A stretch of DNA of 64,000 nucleotides from Tessaracoccus rhinocerotis. Its GTDB lineage: Bacteria > Actinomycetota > Actinomycetes > Propionibacteriales > Propionibacteriaceae. How positions within the stretch are numbered: position 1 is the first letter of the stretch; the number at the start of each line of letters is the position of its first letter. The notes below the pieces were generated by a model. It was not told where the DNA came from and searched no databases. It worked only from the letters and a program-made list of their open reading frames with translations. The stretch spans positions 248,001 through 312,000 of the forward strand of contig NZ_VKKG01000006.1 of the NCBI RefSeq assembly GCF_007197885.1, in the 5' to 3' direction. Position numbers and translations under genes: made by a program. Of the stretch, positions 17,800 to 25,980 are shown one piece after another.

Positions 17800-19812
17800 A
17801 TGGGGTTTCGACGGCCTACGGAACCGCGTGTGCTGGCCTCGGCGCGCTCCCGCGGCGCGGCGCCCGTGGGTCCACGCACGAAGCAACAGGCACCCGCGCC
17901 CGACCTCGCCCTCCAGCACCCCGACGTCGTGGGTGCGCTGCTGGAGGCCACCGCCTGGACTTGCGCCTACTGCGAGCGCCCGCTGACCGGGTCCGGCCCT
18001 GACGGCGTCATCGCCACCCACCACCGCCCCACCTGGGGCGCCGTCGACACGGACGGCACAGTCACCTTGGATGCCTACCGCTGGCTCGCGCTGGTGTGGG
18101 ACAACATCTACCCGGCCTGTGCCGACTGCGTCCGGGCCAAGGGGACCCGCTTCCCGGTCGACGGCCCCCGCGCGAGGCCCGACTCCGGCCTGTCGGCCGA
18201 GCGTGCCCTGCTGCTGGATCCCGCGGTCGACGACGCGGACGCCCACCTCCGGTACGGGGCCGATGGCCAGGTGGTGGCGCTCACCCGGCGGGGCAACGCG
18301 ACCATCGAGGTGCTGGCGTTGAACCGGGACGCCCTCGTCGGCGCCCGGCGTCGCCTGGCCGAGGAGCCGGGCCAGGTGCTCGGGTTCCCCACGATGCGGC
18401 GCCAGGCCGGCGGTCTCCCCACGGGCGAACGGGTGGACCGCGAGGAGATGCAGGGGGCCGCCCCACCGCCGCAGTCCCTTCCGGCCGGGCCCGCCCTGCC
18501 GTCGGGCGAGACCGGCTACGACCTCAGCGTGCGGCTGGCCGACGGCGAGAAGCAGCAGTACTTCCAGGCCACACAGTGGATCGAGCGGGTGGTCATCCGG
18601 AACTTCCGCCCCATCCGGGAGCTCGAGGTGGACCTGGCGCGCTCCACCAGCGAGCAGGGCCCCTGGACGGTCCTCCTGGGCGAGAACGGCAGCGGCAAGA
18701 GCTCCATCCTGCAGGCCGTCGCGTTGACCCTGATGGGCGGTGAGCAGCGCCGCGCGCTGGGCATCGACGCCCGCAGCTACCTGCGCCACCGCGCGCGCAA
18801 GGGCCTGGTGCAGGTGTTCCTCACTGGCCGCCGGGAACCGCTCGAGCTGCGCTGGGAGCACGGCGACGTCGAGTTCACCGGCCCCGAGCCGGTGCCGGTG
18901 CTGCTGCTCGGCTACGGCGCCACGCGGCTGTTGCCGCGGCACGCCGACGCCGGTGCCGACTCGCGGGCCGTGCGTGTCGACAACCTCTTCGACCCGCTCC
19001 TGCCCCTCACCGACCCCACCTCCTGGCTCCTCTCCCTGGAAGACGACACCTTCGCCGACGTCGCGGCTGGCATCCACGACCTCCTCGCCCTCGACGGCGA
19101 CTCCGAGCTCGTGCGCACCCGCGAGCACGTCCGCCTGCGCCAGGGGCGGGCCGAGTCGGACCTGACCACCCTCAGCGACGGCTACCAGGCCATGGTGGTG
19201 ATGTCCTGCGACATCCTGCGCAGCGTGCTGACCATGTGGCCGCAGGCGTCGCTGGCCGAGGGCATCGTCCTGATCGACGAGGTGGGCGCCCACCTGCACC
19301 CCCGCTGGCGGATGCGGATCGTCACGGCCGTGCGGCAGCTCCTGCCGCGCGTGCAGTTCATCATCTCCACCCACGACCCGCTGTGCCTGCGCGGCGTCCT
19401 CGACGGCGAGGTGGTCGTCGTGCGCCGCAACAGCGAGGGCGACGTCGTCACCATCGTCGACCTGCCACCCGTGGCCGGCATGCGGATCGACCAACTGCTC
19501 ACCTCCGAGCACTTCGGCCTGGGCAGCACCGACGACCCGGAGATCACCGAGCTGTGGGAGACGTACTACTCGCTGCAGGGCCTGCGGCGCCCGGACGACG
19601 AGCAGCTGGACCGGCTCGACGCCGTGCGCGCGCGCCTCGACGAACTCGAGCAGCTGGGGACCACCGAGCGCGAACGGCTGCTGCTGGCGGCCGCGGACCG
19701 CTACATCGCGCGCCGCCGCGAGGCCGGCGACGCGGTGACGCCGGGCCCGGCAGCCGTCACCGCGGAGCTCTCGCAGCTGTGGGCGGAGAACCTGCCCGGG
19801 GTGAAGAAATGA
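17800..19812 (+). CDS. HNH nuclease-AAA/ABC ATPase fusion (Septu-like)
   Basis: Protein of 670 residues joining two modules usually encoded separately. Residues about 50-120 form a zinc-type HNH domain, with CAYC (C55, C58), the THHRP histidines (H74/H75) and CADC (C107, C110) in the same order as PtuB/TIGR02646-type nucleases. From about 270 an SMC/OLD-like ATPase begins (VVIRNFRPIRELEVDL). It has Walker A GENGSGKSS (G294-S302), signature-like LSDGYQAMVVM, Walker B IVLIDE (D493/E494) and the switch histidine in STHDPLCL. No Toprim domain is visible. The start at 17800 follows a GGGGGG tract. Its TGA overlaps the next ATG. The combination points to ATP-controlled nucleic-acid cleavage, probably in defence; that role is inference. 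Confidence 0.85.
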   Translation: MGFRRPTEPRVLASARSRGAAPVGPRTKQQAPAPDLALQHPDVVGALLEATAWTCAYCERPLTGSGPDGVIATHHRPTWGAVDTDGTVTLDAYRWLALVWDNIYPACADCVRAKGTRFPVDGPRARPDSGLSAERALLLDPAVDDADAHLRYGADGQVVALTRRGNATIEVLALNRDALVGARRRLAEEPGQVLGFPTMRRQAGGLPTGERVDREEMQGAAPPPQSLPAGPALPSGETGYDLSVRLADGEKQQYFQATQWIERVVIRNFRPIRELEVDLARSTSEQGPWTVLLGENGSGKSSILQAVALTLMGGEQRRALGIDARSYLRHRARKGLVQVFLTGRREPLELRWEHGDVEFTGPEPVPVLLLGYGATRLLPRHADAGADSRAVRVDNLFDPLLPLTDPTSWLLSLEDDTFADVAAGIHDLLALDGDSELVRTREHVRLRQGRAESDLTTLSDGYQAMVVMSCDILRSVLTMWPQASLAEGIVLIDEVGAHLHPRWRMRIVTAVRQLLPRVQFIISTHDPLCLRGVLDGEVVVVRRNSEGDVVTIVDLPPVAGMRIDQLLTSEHFGLGSTDDPEITELWETYYSLQGLRRPDDEQLDRLDAVRARLDELEQLGTTERERLLLAAADRYIARRREAGDAVTPGPAAVTAELSQLWAENLPGVKK

Positions 19813-20675
19813 GGAAGGTGCCGCTCCCCGCCGCCCCGCCCGGGCTGGACTCGGAGCGGGCCAGGCAGGAGCGCGCCGACGCCCTCGCGTTCTACGAGGA
19901 CTGGGACGGCGCCGCGAAGTTCGCGTTCGACGCCTACAAGGCCGCCGACGTGCGGCCCGCGCTGGAGGTGGCCTTCGGCGGCAAGTGCGCCTACTGCGAG
20001 ACCTACTACGGGGCGACGCAGCCGGTGGCCATCGAGCACTACCGCCCCAAGGGCGCGGTGGTGGTCGAGGGCAGCACGAAGCCCAAGCCGCCCGGCTACT
20101 ACTGGCTGGCCAGCGACTGGACCAACCTGCTGCCGTCGTGCACCGACTGCAACAGCCCGCGTGGCCAGGACCTGCCGGGGGAGCACCGCACCGCGGGGAA
20201 GGCGAACGCGTTCCCGCTGGCCTCCGAGGACACCCGGGCGCACGCGCCCGGGGAGGAGCAGGACGAGGACCGGCTGCTGCTGCATCCCTACTGGGACTTC
20301 CCCGAGAAACACCTCACGTTCGTGTGGGGCACCGACTCGGTCAGCGACGGCTGGGTCGAGCCCCGCCGCAGCAGCTCGGGCCGCGTGAGCGCGAAGGGGG
20401 ACGCCACCATCAGGGTGTGCGCCCTGCAGCGCCGCGGCCTGGTCAAGGCCCGCCGGGAACGGCTGGTCGACCTCGTCGCCCACCTCGAGGGCGTCGTCGA
20501 GGCCCGCGACAACGCCGTCGCACACCCGGACGACGCGCGCTTCGTCGAGCAGTTCGCCCGGCGCGTGCGGGAGGTGGCCCGCTTCGTCGAGGACCACGCC
20601 CCCTACAGCGCCATGGCCAAACAGGTCGTGGCCGCCTACCACGACAGGCTCTTCGGTCCCAAGGAGGAACCATGA
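19809..20675 (+). CDS. HNH endonuclease, PtuB/TIGR02646-like
   Basis: Protein of 288 residues with a textbook retron/Septu-type HNH domain: KCAYCE (C60, C63), IEHYRPK (E76, H77, K81), the YYWLASDWTNLLPSC block and CTDCN (C111, C114, N115). A KANAFPL segment and a charged, helical C-terminal half follow. Similar proteins are the nuclease partner (PtuB) of PtuA-type ATPases in Septu and in retron Ec78. Here the partner ATPase already carries its own HNH domain, so the complex would have two different HNH active sites. Both ends overlap neighbouring genes by ATGA, which implies fixed stoichiometry. Confidence 0.88.
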   Translation: MRKVPLPAAPPGLDSERARQERADALAFYEDWDGAAKFAFDAYKAADVRPALEVAFGGKCAYCETYYGATQPVAIEHYRPKGAVVVEGSTKPKPPGYYWLASDWTNLLPSCTDCNSPRGQDLPGEHRTAGKANAFPLASEDTRAHAPGEEQDEDRLLLHPYWDFPEKHLTFVWGTDSVSDGWVEPRRSSSGRVSAKGDATIRVCALQRRGLVKARRERLVDLVAHLEGVVEARDNAVAHPDDARFVEQFARRVREVARFVEDHAPYSAMAKQVVAAYHDRLFGPKEEP

Positions 20676-22561
20676 CCCGCATCGACCACTACGCGGCGCC
20701 GCCCCTGGAGTGCGACATCGTCATGAAGGGCGGCATCACCAGTGGCGTCATCTACCCGAGGGCGGTCGCGGAACTGGCGCGCACCTACCGGCTGCGGTCG
20801 GTCGGTGGGGCGTCGGCCGGGGCCATCGCCGCGGCCGCCGCGGCCGCGGCGGAACTGGGTCGGGCAGAGGGCGGCTTCGAGGAACTCGACACCCTGCCCC
20901 GCGACCTCACCGCGCCCGGCCCGGACGGCCGCTCGACGCTGTCCACCCTGTTCCAGCCCACCCGGACCGCTGCGCCCCTGTTCCGGCTGCTCGGCGCCGT
21001 CGGCGACAAGGAGGGTGCCGCGAAGGGGGCTGCCGTCGTCGGCGGCCTGCTGCGCGGCTACTGGTGGGCTGCACTGCTGGGCGCGCTGCCGGGGCTGGCG
21101 CTGGTGGTGCTGGGAGCCCTCGGAACGGGGACCGGTCGGGTGGCCGGGATCATCGGCGGCGTCCTGCTGCTCCTGGTGGGTGTCGTTGTCGGGGTCGCGC
21201 TGGCCGCTGGCAGGACCCTGGGGCGCGTCGCCTCCGACGGGTTCGGGATGTGCACGGGCATGCCGGGCGTCGATTCCGGGGCCGCCCCGGCCCTGACGCC
21301 GTGGCTGCACGCGAAGGTCCAGTCGCTGGCACGGCGCGCTCCGGATGCGCCCCCGGTGACCTTCGGACAGCTCGACGACGCTGGCGTCAAGCTGCGCATG
21401 ATGACCACGAACCTCACCCGCCACCAGCCGATGGCCATGCCGTGGCGCAGCCACGAGTACTTCTTCGACCCCCAGTACCTGCGCACCCTGTTCCCCGACG
21501 ACGTCGTGGACTGGATGGTGGCGCACCCACCCGCGGCGGGAGGGTTCTCGTCGCAGCTGCTGCGCGCCCAGGCCGGGAACCTGCGGCCGTGGCCGGACGC
21601 GCGCGACCTGCCCGTTGTCGTCGCAACCCGGATGTCCCTGAGCTTTCCGGTGTTGATCCAGGCGGTCAGGCTGGCCGCCGTCGACTACGGCCAGCCCGGC
21701 AACCGCGTTGCCCGCGAGGCCGTCTCCGCGTGGCGCAGGGAGCACCGCGACGGCACCGTCGAGCAGGCGCTGGCCGAGCTGCAGCCGCCGGAGTTCTCGC
21801 CCGTCTGGTTCACCGACGGCGGCCTGTGCGCCAACCTGCCGGTCCACTTCTTCGACTCGCCGCTGCCCAAGCACCCGACGTTCGCGCTCAACCTCGGACC
21901 GTTCCCGCCCGGGCGCTCCAAGCGGCCCGACGAGCGCGCCAACAGCTACCTGCCGACCGTCAACCAGGGCGGCGCCACCCGTGGCTGGTTCCCGCTGCCG
22001 ACCGACGGCCTCGGCGCCTGGGGAGGTTTCGCCGGGATCATGCTGCACACCGCCCGGGAGTGGGTGGACGCCGGGCAGATGACGATGCCCGGCTACCGCG
22101 ACCGGATCGTGACCGTGCACCACACCGCCTCCGAGGGCGGGATGAACCTGGACATGCCGCACGAGGTGGTCTCCGCCCTGGCCGAACGTGGCCGCCAGGC
22201 GGCGGGCAAGCTGGTCGCGGCGTTCGGTCCCACAGGTGATGCCTGGACCTACCACCAGTGGATCCGGATGCGCACCTCCACCGCCGGCCTGAGTGGCTGG
22301 ATGGCGGAGTTCCTCGACTCCTACCGGAGCCCGCAGCCGGTTCCGTACCCGAACCTCGCGGGGGAGGGTGCCGACGCCGAGCTGCCGTCGTACTCCGTGG
22401 GGGTGGGGGACCGGCGGCTGGTCAACCAGCACGTCGACGAGCTGGTGGACCTCGCCCGGTCGTGGGGCGGCGACGACGCTCTTGCCAAGGGGGCGCCCAG
22501 CCCGCGGCCGCAGCTGCGGCTGGTCCCCGACGACGGGACGGCGGAGGGTCTGAGCGAGTGA
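20672..22561 (+). CDS. patatin-like phospholipase with internal membrane hairpin
   Basis: Protein of 629 residues with the patatin catalytic dyad. The oxyanion loop is MKGGITSGVIYPRA (about 18-31), the nucleophile elbow GASAG has S48, and the aspartate is in FTDGG (D382). Between them, at about 130-180, lie two long hydrophobic stretches (LLGALPGLALVVLGALG and IIGGVLLLLVGVVVGVALAAG) that should form a membrane hairpin and anchor the enzyme. A strong AAGGAGG precedes its ATG, which overlaps the HNH gene stop. Patatin enzymes are known membrane-damaging effectors in defence (for example CapV in CBASS), but no nucleotide cyclase is nearby. Here it is likely controlled by the HNH-ATPase pair. Confidence 0.85.
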   Translation: MTRIDHYAAPPLECDIVMKGGITSGVIYPRAVAELARTYRLRSVGGASAGAIAAAAAAAAELGRAEGGFEELDTLPRDLTAPGPDGRSTLSTLFQPTRTAAPLFRLLGAVGDKEGAAKGAAVVGGLLRGYWWAALLGALPGLALVVLGALGTGTGRVAGIIGGVLLLLVGVVVGVALAAGRTLGRVASDGFGMCTGMPGVDSGAAPALTPWLHAKVQSLARRAPDAPPVTFGQLDDAGVKLRMMTTNLTRHQPMAMPWRSHEYFFDPQYLRTLFPDDVVDWMVAHPPAAGGFSSQLLRAQAGNLRPWPDARDLPVVVATRMSLSFPVLIQAVRLAAVDYGQPGNRVAREAVSAWRREHRDGTVEQALAELQPPEFSPVWFTDGGLCANLPVHFFDSPLPKHPTFALNLGPFPPGRSKRPDERANSYLPTVNQGGATRGWFPLPTDGLGAWGGFAGIMLHTAREWVDAGQMTMPGYRDRIVTVHHTASEGGMNLDMPHEVVSALAERGRQAAGKLVAAFGPTGDAWTYHQWIRMRTSTAGLSGWMAEFLDSYRSPQPVPYPNLAGEGADAELPSYSVGVGDRRLVNQHVDELVDLARSWGGDDALAKGAPSPRPQLRLVPDDGTAEGLSE

Positions 22562-22595
22562 GCGTCGGGGCACCCGCCGCGCCCGGCCCGGGTGG

Positions 22596-23771
22596 CTAGC
22601 GGCTGCCCCACTCCCACGGGACGGTGCTGAGGAGGCCCTGGCCCTCCAGTCGGGTCTCGCCGACTTCCTTCACCAGGTGGTGGTGGGTGACGGCGTCCTC
22701 CGCGCCGAGCGCGAGCAGCGGCTGGATCAGTGCGTCGGAGTGTGAGACCACCATCACCTGGGTGCGTGTGGCGACGTCCGTCATCAGCCGTGCCAGCACC
22801 GGTAGCACGTGCGGGTGCAGGCTGGTCTCGGGCTCGTTGAGCACCAACAGGCTCGGCGGTTGCGGGCTGAGCAGCGCGGTGGCCAGCAGCAGGAACCGCA
22901 GCGTGCCGTCGCTCAACTCGTCGGCGCCCAGCGGGCGCAGCATTCCGGGTTGGCGCACCTGCAGGTGGAACCGCCCGTCGGTGCCCTCCGCGTCGATGAG
23001 GACCTCGCTGCCGGGGAACGCCTCCTCGAAGGCCCGTGCGAACGGCCCGGCCCAGGCCGACTCGAGGACGGTTTGTACCGCGGCGGCGAGGTCGTGGCCG
23101 TCGTCGGCGAGTACCGGGGTCCAGGTGCCGACGCAGGAGGAGCGGGCGGGGGCGGCGGAGTCGGTGCGGAAGCTGTCGTAGAAGCGCCAGCCCGAGACCA
23201 CCTGCCGCATCCAGCCGATGTCCGGGTAGCCGTCGGGATCGGACAGTTCCGAGAGGATGCTGACCCGGGCCGAGAGCTTTGAGCCCACGGTGCGCGACTC
23301 GTCGTCGAAGACGGTCACCGTCGAGTTCTTGCGCTGCACCAGCCGGGAGGCCGGACGCAGGACGGGCGCGGCGAAGATCTCCTCGCGCTTGATCTGGGGG
23401 TCGCGGACGAAGGCGGTGGGGCTGGGGATTGGCAGCCCGATGTCGATCAGGTAGGCGAGTTCCGGGGTGGCGAACCCCAGCATCAGGCTGACCGGCTTGC
23501 TGCGCGACGAGGAGCCCTGCACTGCCACCTCCCCGCGGCGCATGGCTCCGGAGATCCGTTCGGGACCTGCCCACAGCACCCGGTCCAGGCCGCCTTCGGC
23601 GGCCAGGGAGCCGACGACCCCCGAGGTGGCGGTTCCCGCCAGCAGCCGCATCGCGCGGTAGAGGCTGGACTTGCCCGAACCGTTGGCGCCCGTGACCAGC
23701 GTGACGGGTGCCATCGGGACGGCGAGGTCGCGCAGCGAGCGGTAGCCGTGCACGGCGAGCGTGGTGATCAT
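22596..23771 (-). CDS. AAA ATPase, RecF/COG4637-like
   Basis: Predicted ATPase of 391 residues. The N-terminus ITTLAVHGYRSLRDLAVPM leads into Walker A GANGSGKSS. The distal part has a signature-like LSDGTLRFLLLATALL, a Walker B variant SLLVLNEPETSLHP (Asn in place of the usual Asp before Glu-Pro-Glu) and the switch histidine in VVSHSDALI. It belongs to the OLD/RecF-like soluble ABC ATPases and has no nuclease domain. It is convergent with the HNH/patatin operon, with only 34 bases between stops. It could be an accessory of that operon or an unrelated gene. Confidence 0.85.
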   Translation of the reverse strand: MITTLAVHGYRSLRDLAVPMAPVTLVTGANGSGKSSLYRAMRLLAGTATSGVVGSLAAEGGLDRVLWAGPERISGAMRRGEVAVQGSSSRSKPVSLMLGFATPELAYLIDIGLPIPSPTAFVRDPQIKREEIFAAPVLRPASRLVQRKNSTVTVFDDESRTVGSKLSARVSILSELSDPDGYPDIGWMRQVVSGWRFYDSFRTDSAAPARSSCVGTWTPVLADDGHDLAAAVQTVLESAWAGPFARAFEEAFPGSEVLIDAEGTDGRFHLQVRQPGMLRPLGADELSDGTLRFLLLATALLSPQPPSLLVLNEPETSLHPHVLPVLARLMTDVATRTQVMVVSHSDALIQPLLALGAEDAVTHHHLVKEVGETRLEGQGLLSTVPWEWGSR

Positions 23772-23811
23772 GGCGACAACCTACGGGGCCACACTGACGC
23801 CTCTCCCGGGC

Positions 23812-23896
23812 AACCCGCTGAGAACTGAACCGGGAACTCCGTGGGGCCGCGAATGAGTCGTTTCATTTTTTGTTCCGGGTCGCAGTATCAGCAGGG
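23812..23896. repeat. 86-base palindromic element, copy 1 (diverged)
   Basis: The left arm 23812-23837 (AACCCGCTGAGAACTG...) and right arm 23872-23896 (GTTCCGGGTCGCAGTATCAG...) surround a 34-base centre containing CATTTTTTG. The second copy at 58859-58944 has the same arm lengths, the same 34-base centre and the same CATTTT-GTTCCGGG junction. Both copies lie just past the 3' end of a minus-strand gene. Confidence 0.6.
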
Positions 23897-23928
23897 TCTC
23901 CGATCGCCCCGCGTGGCGGGGCCGACCT

Positions 23929-25854
23929 TCACGCCAGGATGGCCTCCACCGCCGCGTCGATCTCGCGCAGCATGGTGGGGTCGGTGCCGGGCATCGGCGC
24001 GATGATGGTGTCCCCGCGGGCGGCGTCGGAGGGGATCCCGAGCAGGTGGATGCGGTGCCGCCCGGCCGGTCCGATGAGTTCGCTGGTGACCTCGTCGATG
24101 GCGAAGGCCGGGCCGAGGGAGCGGTCGCCGTGGGCGGTCAACCTTCCGAACGGCTGCGCCAGGCCCTGCTCCAGCAGACCGGAGATGATCGGGTCCTGCG
24201 TGAACCGGCCGTCGTGCAGCCGAACCCACGCGTCCAGCAGCGCCGGCGCCTCCACCCGGGACCCCTCGATCAGCGGGGAGTGTGCCACGAATCCGGTCTC
24301 GCCCACCTCGACCGTGATCCTCGGTCCCACGAAGCGCACCAGTCCTGCGTCCACCAGGGCCAGCAGCTGCGCCGCCCGGAAGGCCGGCGGCCCGGAGCCG
24401 ATGGTGCCGCCGAAGGAGAGGAACTCGCGCAGGTCACCCTCGTAGCCCTCGGCGTCGATGCCGTCGAAGGCGGCCAGCTCGGTGAGGAACCTGCGCGCGG
24501 CGTTGGCCTCCCACAGCCCGGCCTTGAACGGTGAGTCGAGCCCGAGGCGGGCCTCGGCGAGGTCCGAGGCCACCCGGTCGACGATGAACTCCTCGTAGGA
24601 GTCCCGGCCCTGCGGGTGGACGTGCTCGTGGAGGAGGGCGTGGAAGTCGAAGGGTGGTAGCTCGTCGGGGAGGAGGTGCACGATGGCCGGGGCCAGCTCC
24701 CACGGCTCGTTGGCGTCGATGAGTTCGATGATCGCGTCCAGGTCGATGTCGTGGAACCGGGCCGCGGTCTCGTAGTAGGCCTGGGTGGCGTCGCGGGCGA
24801 GCAGGGGGAGGAAGTCCTCGGTGAACCGCAGGGGCCGGCGGGCCCGCCAGTCGACTGCGCAGACGCGGGCCAGCTTCACCGCCGGCGGCAGACCCTCGTA
24901 GACCGACTTGGCGCGGAACGGCAGCCCCTTGCGGGAGCCGACGTGCAGGATCGGCTCCTGCCCGCTCGGCACGTAGCGCAGGCGCTCGCCGTCGGGCTCG
25001 AACCGGCCGCCGCGGCCGATGGTGAGCATGGACATCGAGTCGAAGAAGCCCATCCCGAATCCGCGCACGATCACCGGCTCGCCGGCACGGATCCCGGAGA
25101 GGTCCTGCTCGATGGGGCTGTCCGGCGGCACCCACGTCACGTCCACGCCGGAGGACTCCACGGCGGCCGCGAGCGCCTTGTCCGCGTGGTTGGGCTCGCT
25201 CTCGAGCCACCCCAGGGCCAGGGCCACGGCGTCGGCCCGCAGCACCTCGCCGTCGGCCAGCTCCACGACGGGGCGCCCTGCATCGTCGGTGGTGACCCGG
25301 GTGGCGCGGGTGCGGTGCCAGACCACCTGCACGTCGGGGCCCAGCTTCGCCAGTGCGGTGCGCAGCACCCAGTCCTGGTAGAGCCCGAACAGGGCACGGC
25401 TGGGGTGCGAGCCGGGGCCGGCGGCGGCGACCTCCGCGCGGAACGCCTCGTCGGCGGCGACCAGCTCGACGTCGGCCCCCTCCAGGAACGCGCGGCGGTG
25501 GGAGTCGGGGATCGGCGGCGCGTCGGCGGGCTCGCCGGTGATGGTCTCGTGGGCCAGGCGGCACCACTCCCACAGGGTGGGGCCCTCGACGACGGGGCCC
25601 GCGCCGCTGAAGGAGTCGTCGGTGAACATGGTCACGGCGCCGGCGAGGGTGTTCATGCACATGTCGCGGTCCTGGTCGGTGCGCCAGAGCCGGCCCGCCC
25701 CGGGCTGAGCGTCGTCGACGAGGTGGAGGGTCAGTTCGCGGTTGCCGCGGGCGCCGATGCGCTCGAGCAGGGAGACGCCTCGCGGCCCCAACCCGACGAT
25801 CACAACGGTCAGTGCCGAATCCGCCACCACTCCACCCTTCTGTTCATGCCCCAC
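23929..25854 (-). CDS. FAD/NAD(P)-binding protein (COG4529-like)
   Basis: Protein of 641 residues with an N-terminal Rossmann fold (VVIVGLGPRGVSLLERIG). The following HLVDDAQPGAGRLWRTDQ segment is typical of the NAD_binding_9 family of putative flavoproteins. A second nucleotide-binding region includes VALALGW and VIVRGFGMGFFDSMSML. No catalytic cysteine pair or defined substrate motif is evident; members are annotated only as putative oxidoreductases or hydroxyacylglutathione-like proteins. It diverges from the branched-chain-type ABC importer operon with a 126-base shared control region. A link to metabolism of the imported substrate is possible but unproven. Confidence 0.8.
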   Translation of the reverse strand: MGHEQKGGVVADSALTVVIVGLGPRGVSLLERIGARGNRELTLHLVDDAQPGAGRLWRTDQDRDMCMNTLAGAVTMFTDDSFSGAGPVVEGPTLWEWCRLAHETITGEPADAPPIPDSHRRAFLEGADVELVAADEAFRAEVAAAGPGSHPSRALFGLYQDWVLRTALAKLGPDVQVVWHRTRATRVTTDDAGRPVVELADGEVLRADAVALALGWLESEPNHADKALAAAVESSGVDVTWVPPDSPIEQDLSGIRAGEPVIVRGFGMGFFDSMSMLTIGRGGRFEPDGERLRYVPSGQEPILHVGSRKGLPFRAKSVYEGLPPAVKLARVCAVDWRARRPLRFTEDFLPLLARDATQAYYETAARFHDIDLDAIIELIDANEPWELAPAIVHLLPDELPPFDFHALLHEHVHPQGRDSYEEFIVDRVASDLAEARLGLDSPFKAGLWEANAARRFLTELAAFDGIDAEGYEGDLREFLSFGGTIGSGPPAFRAAQLLALVDAGLVRFVGPRITVEVGETGFVAHSPLIEGSRVEAPALLDAWVRLHDGRFTQDPIISGLLEQGLAQPFGRLTAHGDRSLGPAFAIDEVTSELIGPAGRHRIHLLGIPSDAARGDTIIAPMPGTDPTMLREIDAAVEAILA

Positions 25855-25883
25855 CCCGCAACAACCGGGATCGTCTCGATTTC

Positions 25884-25955
25884 ATTCCCGTTCACATGAT
25901 CGGGAATAACCGGCGCGCGGCGGTGGTTGCCGGGTTCGGACGCACGCCTGCGTCC
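25884..25955. promoter_or_regulatory. paired inverted repeats in the livK upstream region
   Basis: Two perfect palindromes lie between the divergent FAD-protein and substrate-binding-protein genes: ATTCCCG-10-CGGGAAT (25884-25907) and GGACGCA-CGCC-TGCGTCC (25938-25955). Either could be an operator; the second could also be a leader hairpin ahead of livK. No regulator gene is adjacent. Confidence 0.4.
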
Positions 25956-25980
25956 TGAGTCATCGCAAGGAGTAGGAACA

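Noticed and set aside
17701-19512. 603-residue minus-strand frame opposite the HNH-ATPase
   Set aside because: It is the antisense shadow of a gene with clear Walker and HNH motifs, and shows no recognisable domain itself.
20636-22573. 645-residue minus-strand frame opposite the patatin gene
   Set aside because: Arginine/glycine-rich antisense frame without motifs; the plus-strand patatin has its full catalytic set.
17800-23771. Possible retron or CBASS locus
   Set aside because: No reverse transcriptase, no structured msr/msd-like RNA and no nucleotidyltransferase cyclase are visible near the HNH/patatin genes.
17800-23771. Prophage or integrated element carrying the putative defence operon
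   Set aside because: No integrase, transposase, tRNA-attachment repeats or phage genes are seen at either side, and base composition looks like the neighbours.
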